DNA of 64,000 bases from Gnetum montanum (lineage: Eukaryota > Streptophyta > Gnetopsida > Gnetales > Gnetaceae). The notes under the pieces were generated by a model. That model ran no database searches. It was not told the DNA's origin and saw only the letters and a program-made list of their open reading frames with translations. The position numbers and the translations under genes were made by a program. The stretch spans positions 340,260-404,259 of the forward strand of contig MNCI01027436.1 of the NCBI GenBank assembly GCA_015680685.1. Reading direction: 5' to 3'. The stretch's first letter is position 1; each line of letters opens with the position of its first letter. Below, piece by piece: positions 12,201 to 21,900 of this stretch.

Positions 12201-12940
12201 ATAAATGGGTTTGGGATGCCATATTCACTAATTTCTAACAATGGAGCTCATTTCACAAGTGCCACTTTTAGAAAGTTAATGCAATGCTTGGGGGTTGAAC
12301 ATAAATTAACACCCTACCACCCCCAAGCCAACATTTAAGCTAAGGTAACCAATCGAGAAATCACAAAAATACTAACATGGACCATTAGCAAATATAGAAA
12401 AGATTAGAGTACAAAACTTAACGATGCCCTCTAGGCTTACCGTTTAACATGGAAACTTCCTATTGGCTATTCTCTCTATGAGTTGGTGTATGAAAAACTT
12501 CCAATGCTCCTAATTTAATCTAAGCTTCACACACTCTCAATAGCCTATGATTTGCATCTTGACCTAAGTCTAGCATAGAAAGAAAGATCGACCTGAATGT
12601 GCTAGATGAAATTTGATTAGTGGCCCTATCTTTGAATGAGATTCAAAAGGCATTCAACAAGCAACATCATGATCTAAGAATATGAAAGGTAAACCTTCAA
12701 CCATGAGATAACGTCCTCTATTAGAACCCCACACATGTACCTCAAAAGGAAAAATTCCAAACAATACGAGAGGAACCTTATATAATTAATAAAACCTTTC
12801 CCTCTATGGCCATGTTGATCTACAAGCTTGAAAGCCCAAATAAAAAGCAATTGGTCAACATCCAACAAGTAAAACCTTTCCTTGAACCAAGAAAAGCTAG
12901 TGCAACTACCACCTGATAGATAGACAACCACGTTCCATTT
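9275..12940 (+). pseudogene. Element B pol: protease-RT-RNase H-integrase (Athila-like Ty3/gypsy)
   Basis: A decayed copy collinear with element C from its protease (about 41200) to the end of integrase (about 44980). The protease end is seen around 9560-9720. RT runs about 10330-11000 with WWVCIDFRLL, DYSGYNQIQI and FMDDF, the FxDD form of the catalytic box. RNase H runs about 11200-11560, ending in VVVDHLSYLRWD (family form VADHLSRL). Integrase runs about 11830-12700 with HEGPCGGHYVG zinc-binding residues, a D in VDFMGSI and AHFTSATFRKLM. Many in-frame TAG and TAA stops and frameshifts are present. Gag and the 5' LTR are missing: homology to C begins at about 9275, directly against element A. 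Confidence 0.88.
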
Positions 12941-15057
12941 TTTGGATCTCCTCCTTCCAACTTAGTGATGGGGGAGATGGCCATATGTGCTAACAATGCA
13001 TATGGCTTCTTAGTTTTTCTACTTTTTGTTTTCCACATTTTTGATTTTACAAATTACTTATTTTACAACTTTTTTATTTTTGATTTTCAAATTTTTCTAA
13101 TTTTCCACCATCATTAATACCTTTGAACCTTTCTTGATTATTTTACACTTTCTTATATAATTTACTTTGTTTTGTTTTGTTCAAGTATGATATATCTCAG
13201 TTTTGCTAATAAAATTGCTTTATTGCCATAGGACACAATGTCGCTATTGTTGTTTACTAATGATGGTTTGTACTTAATGTTATGATTGTCAGTGTTTGGT
13301 TTCTATTTTTGAATTCTAATGTCTGATGACCATGACATGGTTTATTTTTCATGAAATAGGCAATCAGTCCACTTCATCCACCCATCCAATAAACTCTATG
13401 GTTTTCCTTATTATGGGAATTTGAGGTTTCTCCATTAAATAAACTTTTAATCAATTGGTGACCTTGGTAGTTTCAGAATTAGGAAGGATTCAAAGGTTTG
13501 TAAAGGGTGTGACTTCAAAGGAACTCAATACTTTTTGTACTCTTCTACTTGCTTGAGTGCTTAAGTGTTTTTCATGGACTTCTTACCGTTCCATACCAAC
13601 CACTAATAGGAAGTTAAATAAGTCTTTGCATGGTGTGGTTCCCATCCCAAAAAAAAAAAACAAAATGATGGAAATTCAAAGCACACCCCTTAGACAAATA
13701 AATGAGCTACAAGCACTAGTTATAGGACTAGAAAGACATGCACCCATGCTTGAAGGTCCCCTCTAACTAAGACCCTCTCTCACTTCCTACTTCTCTCTTT
13801 TCTTCTCTTTATGAAATGGTGGTTATTTTGTGGATACACTCTCATGTCTCGTGCAAGTGAACCAATCTTAGAGTAATGATGCAAAGTCACTGAAAGTGGC
13901 CAATTTTGGTTTGGACCAAGGATGGATCTTCTCAAGTCATTTTAAACACAAATTCCACAAGGAACTTCTTATTATCTCAATTTAGAATTCCATTCCACCT
14001 TCTCCATCATCCATCCATACTACCATAACTCACCTCATTGCTAGGTTCTATGTTATGCTCTATGTCTTTGTCTAATATGTTTGAATTCTTAGATAGATTC
14101 TTTTTGGTTTATCCTTAACTTTTCATGACCATTAATCAACTATGAGGACCACAAACTCCTTAGTTGAGGTTATGTAAGGACAACAAGGACATGACCCTGC
14201 TATAGGGAGGACCCACTTGCATAGCTCTTGGTTTGGTTAGTTGGGTTCCTTACCTTAGACATTGCTACAATCCTATCTTTCACATATTCCATCGTGTATT
14301 CCACTCAATTCTCCCTAACCTTATGTTTCATTCATCCCTTGAATCATTTTTCTCCATTTTTCCAAATTTATGAGCTCCAACATCCTCTTATCATATTTTC
14401 ATACTATTCTTGGCCTTTTTAGCTTTCATTTGATCCCAATTTCATTCAAAAACTCCTTGTAATTTGCAAGTTTGAGCAAAGTCAACAATCATTTATGGTG
14501 GTCAACAGCTACATCAATGAGTCCTTGTTGACACAACCGACCACATTGATGAGGCCCCATTGACAAGGCCTCATCAATGCATCACAAAAATCTTATATAT
14601 ACTACTGCAAAGTTAGAAAGTTTTGTCATTTGCCTCATAACACACAAGGAATTTTTGTAATTTTTCAAAGCCCAAAAACTTCCAGAGCCCTTAACTTCCC
14701 AACCATTTGTCCAAATCACTCCATTTTTCAATCCTGTAGTTACTGGAGGTAAGCTCTTTATCATGGGGGCTACAAACCTTAAGCTTTTCAATGAAATTTT
14801 TGAAAAAATTTTCTAACTCCCCCAAAGGATTGATAAACTTAACAATATACAAATATCAATCTTTTTGAGAGTTAACAGTTTCAACAACCTCCAGGATGAT
14901 TTATTAACAATAACACATAAATAAAGTAATGATTAGAGTAATTAAATCAACCACAATCACAAATTAGCCAAGTGTAACTATCCTAAAGAGATAAAGGTAT
15001 CCTAATTGCTTCATGTTACACAATGATTGCTAACCCATGATCTTATTGTGATTATAG
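12941..15057 (+). other. Element B 3' noncoding region between pol and downstream ORF
   Basis: No protein motif is seen. It is collinear with 44950-46500 in element C and 21900-23640 in element D. Shared blocks include TCTTTGCATGGTGTGGTTCC at about 13622 with CACACCCCTTAGACA at about 13682, and GGGAGGACCCACTTGCAT at about 14206. A U3-like palindromic patch lies at 14505-14580. The region ends with ATTATAG directly before an ATG at 15058, a splice-acceptor-like arrangement also found in C and D. Confidence 0.65.
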
Positions 15058-17882
15058 ATGGCACAAAGACTGAAACATCCATAGGAAGGAGAACCCTCTC
15101 AACCAAGGAAGAAATGGCCCAAAACTAGGCAACCCATGCAATAAGACCTTTTCATGAGGAGCCTAAAGTAGAATCTATTCAATAGATTCCAGAAGAAGAA
15201 GTGCTGACAGAACAATCACAACGAAGGGAATTGCTAGGACCCATGCCAAGGCTTGAAGTCACTTTAACTCAAGCTTACCTTGACATCATCAAGTCCCAAG
15301 AGATTCAATGATCAGTTCTTCAAGAAATCAACTTTAGACCATTCCTAGAAAAAGCTCTAGCAGATGTCAAAACAGAACTACAAACCTCTGCCATGTGGCC
15401 AATTATCACATCTAGTGGGAAATGGTACATGGGAGAGACATATCTCTTCTGGAATAATAGAAGGCTAAGATCCATAGTAAAGATCAAGGATATTCAAGTG
15501 TTCTACTCAGTCAAAGCTATTACACAAACACTAGGGTTGCCTAACATTGGAACACAGTTGACAAAATTATTAACATACGGTAATCCTAAATCCAAATACA
15601 AGTGGACTTAGCAGTGCTATGGGGTTGATCGTAAGGAGTACAGTGTGCTCACACTAGCAAAGTGCATCTATTTCAAAATTGTGACCTATCACCTCAATTC
15701 AACAATGAGGCCAAGCAAGGTGACCACCTTTTCCACCTATGCATGCACCACTCTAAGTAGGAGATTTCTTGTAAACCTTTGACAATTCATCTATTTGGAG
15801 ATTGAAAAGTGCTTCAAGGAAAATGAACATGGAAGGAAATCCCTGCCCTTTTCATGCCTCATCCAAAAACTCTAAAAAAGGGGCAATAATTTTTTGCTAT
15901 GTCAACAACACAATCAAACATGCTCCTTTGACCTCATGGTTTGAAATCATGAAGAAAAAGATGCCAACTATAACTCAAGAAGAGGAGAAATTGCCAACAC
16001 GACCACCTACTCAAGAAACAACAGCCGAGGCCCCTGTAGCCATTGAGTGCTTGTACAAAATCCAAGGGTAGCTCTTGAGTGAGCAAGAGTAGCATGCAAG
16101 GATGAGTAGTATGGATCCATTTGTGTATAAATTAGCAATGAGTCACCTTAATGAGATGGCTCAAAAAATTAGCCAAATGGAAAGGGGTGAACCAATATTC
16201 TCTATCCAAAAAACATAGTTGCCTGCAAGGTCTAATCCCAATGCTCAAGAGGTGACGGTGTCATTAACTCAACACCACTTATTCCCAAAAATATTTAGGA
16301 ATGCTGCCATCTTTTTAGTGCATTTAGAGGAAGGTGAAGGGCCAATTTTCCTAGTGATGCAGCACCAAGGGCAAGAGACAGTGGCTAAAGGAGTTGCTGA
16401 CCATGTCACCAAAGCACTCAATGCACCTATAATGTCTGTACCAAACATATCTACACTTTAAGATGTGCAGACATTCATAGGCATGGTTAGCAAAAACTTG
16501 AATGCAATCCAACATGAAGAATTATTGGATCGACTGGTGGGGACCGAGCAATCGATTCTAGATATCTTCAATTTTCTAAATAACATCATCACAACCTAGT
16601 TAGAGCTGCTAGATGCAAGGGGCAAATGCATCATCTTGGAAGAACAACTTGAAATGGCTCAAGCACAAAATCAATGCTTGGCTATGGAGGTTGCCAAATT
16701 ACATGCCCACCTTGTTGATCCTGCACTCCTTAGTCTAATAATAACTAGAGATGAAGCTTTCCAACAACTTCAAGAATGATTCAGGAAGGTTGAGGAGGAA
16801 GCAATAATGGCCATCTTTAGCTAATCCATAGTAGAGGCAAAAATGTATTCAGTTCAGAAGGACTTAGCTCAAATGCACTAGGAGAACAAAAGTCTGACTA
16901 CATAGAATCATTGCCTGCATAATGTTGATGCTCAAAAGGAACAAATGCAAGAATTTATTCATCAATAGTAGGAGTAGCTAGCCAAGGTGAATATAGAATT
17001 GAGAAAATTGACCACAGAGAATCAAAATCTATCAATGGAAGAAGTTTGTGCCTTGCACCAGAAATTTGCTATCGAGATTACTCCCTAGAAGAATGAAGCT
17101 TTAAAGTTTGAAAGAGTTAAAAATCACTATAGAGGCCAGGTTGGCCTATAGAAGGAAGTTATTGAGAAGCACATCCAAATGGTGAAGGCAAAAATAAATG
17201 AAGCTCTCCAACAACTCTAATAAGAAAAAGAAGTTTGGTAGCCCATCATTGATGGGATTGATGCCTACAACAAAGTAGAGATCTACCTAAAGGAGTTGTA
17301 GATAGAAGAAATGATAGAGTACATGGAGTTGGCCAATCTTTGCTATGTAAACCTAGCTATGCTAATTGTTGGACAACTATAGATAGAGTTAAAGAAATAA
17401 GTGGCTAACTCATATTTGCTATATGAGACAAAGTTCAAGCACCATAAAGACACCAAGTAAAAGCTTGAGATTGCAAACGTTAAACTCAAAGTTCTCAAAC
17501 CACGATTCACAGATCAACGATCAATTGCTGAGAACCTAGCTAAAAGAATGAGTGATTACTAGGAGCTAAAGTATACAATTAGAGTGTTTGACATTGAACA
17601 CAAATAATTTGCTGCCTAGTTTATCAATGCAAAGGAGCTATTTCCAGCAATCCCATGTCCTTGGGATGTGCCCATTTCAATCCACATTAGTGAAGCTACA
17701 TGGATAGTGCATAATCCTAGCAATAAGGAAGAGAAAATTAAAGCACTACTAGATGCTTTCCACCTCTCTCCAGAAGTTGCAATAGTAGCAGGACATCCAT
17801 AACCACCTTGACCACTGCACATGCATGAAGTTGATGAAGGTCCTTTAGAACTACAAGAGCCACCGCCACCTGGGACTATCTA
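15058..17882 (+). pseudogene. Element B ORF downstream of pol: ATHILA-type plant transposon protein with coiled coil
   Basis: Behind a splice-acceptor-like ATTATAG comes a long decayed frame. Its first third reads KWYMGETYLFWNNRRLRSIV, then YGVDRKEYSVLTLAKCIYFK, MRPSKVTTFSTYACTT and KSLPFSCLIQKL. This is like the plant transposon-protein domain found in the env position of Athila elements. From about 16500 to 17600 one frame gives a long Lys/Glu/Gln-rich heptad-like stretch (for example LEEQLEMAQAQNQCLAMEVA), probably a coiled coil. The end is proline-rich (ELQEPPPPGT). I count about 22 in-frame stops between 16500 and 17820, about 13 of them TAG. C and D retain only a stub here. The function is unknown, and the domain call rests on recognition by eye. 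Confidence 0.6.
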
Positions 17883-18125
17883 ATCTTCTCCATCAAACTT
17901 CACACCATCAAGGAACATGCTATCCAATTTTGAAGAGTCATGTCATGGTGTTCAATTTTATGTCATGAACACTACCATTTTTGTAATGTGTTGATCCATA
18001 TACTCAGGCACTTCCTTGTTATCAAAATCAATTTGTTTTGTTTGTTAAAGGTTAGTCAATAATTTCATACCTTTCCAATTTTGTAAAAGAACTCGAGGAC
18101 AAGTTTTTATTCAGTTGTGGGGATA
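17883..18125 (+). other. Element B 3' end with polypurine tract
   Basis: Short noncoding stretch matching 46720-46872 of C and 23960-24149 of D, with ATGTCATGAACACTA and GAGGACAAGTTTTTATTCAG shared with C. The last bases, GTGGGGATA at 18117-18125, directly precede the LTR and act as the polypurine tract from which plus-strand DNA synthesis starts. Confidence 0.6.
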
Positions 18126-19024
18126 TGATGAGTCACAATTTTATTGGCTGCATCGACAAGGCCTCATTGACTAGGCCTTGTCAATGAGACCCTGTCGATG
18201 CAATGTCTGTATTTTGACTATAAATACATGCCTACTAGCCACATTTATGGCAACAAGATTTCAGTAGTAGCAAAGCTCTTGTAGTTTATTCATTTGAGAG
18301 TTATAATTTTTCTCTTAAGTGCCTACAGCAAGAGTCATTGAGTGTATAGATCTTTATTCAAGCATTGTTGTACTTGAGCATGATAGTGTGTGCAGCAATA
18401 AAGACAAGCTTTATAATAATTCTTGTCGCATTCTAGATAGATTAAATATTTTATTTATGCATTTAATGTTTTTACTTATTTATTAAATGTTTTAAATTAT
18501 TTATTAAATGTTTTTTAGATATTAAGTTAATGAAGCAATTAAGTAGGACAACCAAAATAGATTAAGCACATAAGTACAACCACTTCAAGCATAACATGTA
18601 TTCGCTTGGTAATCTCGGTAGCATTATTGCTTGGTATGTGTAATAGTGTAGTGCTTGGTAACCCAGTAGTGGATACGTGGGTTTAGGATGTGTATAGAAA
18701 GTAGGCCCAGATGTTTATGTTAGGACTACTTAGATACTAATTAATTAGTTAAATTAAATTAGTTAAACCAATTACTTTATTTCTCTTTAAAACACCAAAA
18801 TCATAAAATATAAAATGATAAAAATTAGATGCCTTAATTACACTTAACCATACCAGTGCACATCACAAGTGTAATTGGGAAGACAATGAACAACCTTAAG
18901 GCAAGATTTGCTTCCTAGAAGACTAGTGCACTGAAAACTATAAAGTCCACAAAATTCGATCAAATCGCATGTGAATGCTTTGTGATTTGTATGGTTGGGT
19001 ACAAGGGTACCTCGTTGCTCGTCA
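18126..19024 (+). repeat. Element B 3' LTR
   Basis: Starts TGATGAGTCACA directly after the polypurine tract and ends GGGTACCTCGTTGCTCGTCA, matching the LTR ends of C and D. A 50-bp near-palindrome lies at 18151-18200. A TATAAATA box follows at 18219-18226 and marks the likely U3 promoter. Typical family phrases GCTTGGTAATCTCGGTAGCA and GCTTGGTAACCCAGTAGTGG follow downstream. The sequence after the LTR is LTR sequence of element D rather than a primer-binding site, so this is a 3' LTR abutting or inserted in D. Confidence 0.8.
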
Positions 19025-19025
19025 A

Positions 19026-19313
19026 CTAGTTTAGCATTCATCTTTCTATTGTTAATTAGACCAAATAATAAATTTATTTATTATCATTAGGAGTAGTATA
19101 AAGCTACAACAACATCAACCATCATATGCCTCACATTGGACTATAAACCATATATGACAAAGCTACCACCAGTCCAAGTGGAAAGATGTTGAACTATAAT
19201 CACTGCTTAAAGATCTAGATGCATAGCTAGTTCCATCCATGGAATTCAATCAAGTTGCACGTGAACACTTGTAATTCATATGGTTAGGCATAGGGGATGC
19301 CTGTCACTCATCA
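19026..19313 (+). repeat. Element D 5' LTR, 3' part only
   Basis: CTAGTTTAGCATTCATCTTT through CTGTCACTCATCA matches 24862-25144, the 3' part of D's own 3' LTR. The first roughly 700 bp are missing, replaced by the end of B's LTR. A primer-binding site follows directly, so this is D's 5' LTR. Confidence 0.8.
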
Positions 19314-19314
19314 T

Positions 19315-19332
19315 TGGCACCATAATCTAGGA
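19315..19332 (+). promoter_or_regulatory. Element D primer-binding site (degenerate tRNA-Asp type)
   Basis: TGGCACCATAATCTAGGA lies two bases after the LTR end. It is a mutated form of TGGCGCCGTTGCCAGGGA in element C, the tRNA-Asp-type site used by Athila-like elements to prime minus-strand DNA synthesis. Confidence 0.7.
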
Positions 19333-19438
19333 TGGTGTTAGTTATCTAAATTAGTTATATTTTACATAATTACTGTAAAGGTATTAACAATTTATCTTTT
19401 AGAAAATTTTAAAATTTAAAGTCACACACAATAAAACC

Positions 19439-21900
19439 ATGTCTTCTTCACATAGGACCCATAACATATCATATGATGAAAACACTCAAAGGAGAAATGA
19501 TAGGTTTTATATTAAAGAGAATTGGAGTGAACAACCACAAGCAAGGATTTCATATGCTCATTTTTACCCTTACTACACATAAGGACTATGTTTAATTGGT
19601 ACAGATAATCCTAGAGAAGATGGAGAAATTCTTAGAACAAGGAGGGCCTCAAGCCCTAGGACCTTCTCTAAACCTAGAAAAGATTGATTAAGGGACCATG
19701 GAGGAAGATATAGGAGCCATGATAATTCTCCTTGTTCCTCATCTTCGTCTTCCTCTTCAACATCTAGTTTTGACAAAGATGAATGTAGGTATATAGGTAG
19801 AGCTCTGCTATGGGGTCAAGATAAAGATAGAAATTGAACCTAAAGGCAAAATTAAAGACATCAAAATGAGCATAAACAAGATCATCACAATCAAATGAAT
19901 GGAAATATAGATTATCACCATAACATGTTTGATATAGATGAACCCTGGTTAATCACTATGGACCTGACACAAATTTGGAAGGCAATTCAAACACCCCAAA
20001 GGCATCAAAGGGATAGCTGCATCAAATGGCTTGATATGGAAAACATTACTAAATTTAGGGGAGGCTACAATTATGATTCACAACATCAATTACAAGCTTT
20101 CCATGATACTTGCGCCTTGCAAAACATTGAACACAAGTGGAAAAAGCTTAAGCTCTTTCTTAGGATACTAATAGATGAAGCTAAAAATTGGTATAGATCA
20201 TTAGAAGCTAATTCCATTCACTAATGGTTCACAATGCTTGAACTCTTTAATGAAAAATACCAAACTTATGCGAGAGTGTCCAACCTAAGAAAATAAATCT
20301 AAGGATGGAAGCAAGAAAAACATGAATCCTTGAATGTGGCCTTGGATAGATACTATTATCTATTACATAGATGTCTAGGTTATGATTTTTCTCAAAAAGA
20401 GCAACTTTTCCACATCATAGATGGTCTTTGTAATAAAACTAGGGAGACCCTTTGGGATTTATTCCCAAGGTCAGTTATACAAACTAAAAGTCCATCAGAT
20501 ACAAAGGGTAGTTATGTGGGTAGCAAAAGAAGGAGGAGAGTTATGTAAATGAGAGAATTTAGAGGAATATAACTAGGATCCAACTTTTCAAAAGAAGAGG
20601 ATCCATATCTATGATGAGTTAAAAGAGGTAGCTCTTGATGAGATGATTTCACAACAAACCTTGCCAATACAAAATTTTATCGATAAGCTTAAAGCAAGGA
20701 TAGATAAGATGTGGGATTTGATGAATAAAAAAGTTACGACTTATGTCAAAACCATAGAGAAGAGAGTAATAGAACAAAAATTAAATGATCAAAACAAGAA
20801 GAGGAAAAAAATGAAGAAACAACTAGGAACACTTATTGGTAAAAAGGGAAAATAGCTATAGAAGAAAAGGCTATAGACTCAACCATAGAAGAGGATGATG
20901 GATGTGACATCTATCTATATGTCCATCCAAAGGGCTATTGCCCAGTTATGTTACATCTACATGAGTATTGGACCTTTGCTTTGAATCCCAAGTTCGTACA
21001 AAAGTAAATTCCTAGGAAATTAACTTACTCACAAGGTAATTATAGATAGTCCTACAACCAACTGTACTATCCTAGTGGAACTTCTTATCAGCCTCAAAGC
21101 TACTATCAACCGCAATGGCAAAACCCACAGTCATGGAGAAGACCATCATTAAACCAGCACTACCCTTACTGGCAATTGAAACCATATAGATATTATATTC
21201 AACAACTTGTTTCCTCAACTAATTCTACTTCCTCTACCTCAAATCACTACTACCACTCTCTAGAATATCATTAACCTGCAACATCTTGTAAAGGATCACC
21301 ACCTCACACCTCTCATCCTCCATCATATTCTCAATATTCTCATACTTTCCTTCATTACATGTCACTGCTAACATAGGAAGGTTTAGCACCACAACATCAA
21401 TGTAAAAATGCCACTTGTGTTATGAACATACACAAAAATGATAATGCTAGTAGATCTCAACCACAACCTCAAAAACATCCTTTCTTTAGGATAGTTCCCA
21501 CGTGTGAGCACAAAACTTCTAGATATTCTGGCACATCAAAACTAGCATAAGGCCAATTTGGTGTAATAGCCTTCCTCTTCGAAACAATGTCTCTTGGTCA
21601 TACATAAAAGCCAATAATCATCACCACTTCAACATAAGACATAAAAGATAAAGTTATCACTGTGGAGAGACAGAAACTTCCATGCATCACTAATAATGAT
21701 AAAGGATACAATTGTGGGTTGGAGGTTTGAAATGTTAACACAACCCCTATATTGACCTACCATAAAGTTTAGAAACAAGTGTGTGAGCAAGAACTAGTCT
21801 ACGCAATAGCCATTAAACTAGAAGGCACCTAGTGGCTTGGAAATAAGAGTGTAAAACTGTTTTAAAATGCATGAAAGCAACCAATCCACTTATTAGCTCT
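19439..21900 (+). pseudogene. Element D gag plus short protease/RT linker, pol deleted
   Basis: The frame opens with ATG at 19439 (MSSSHRTHNISYDEN), like the start of C's gag. At 19895-20550 it carries gag homology: ITMDLTQIWKAIQTPQRHQR, FRGGYNYDSQHQLQAFHDTC and WYRSLEANSIH, aligned with ITEAVRIPTRHQKDSQ and WYQSLEPKTI in C. A Gln/Tyr/Pro-rich region follows (21000-21400). At about 21660-21850 comes the linker that lies between protease and RT in B and C (KLPCITNNDKGYNC, KLEGT). RT, RNase H and integrase are absent: the sequence passes directly into the 3' noncoding region. Several stops are present, so it is a non-autonomous and decayed copy. Confidence 0.82.
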
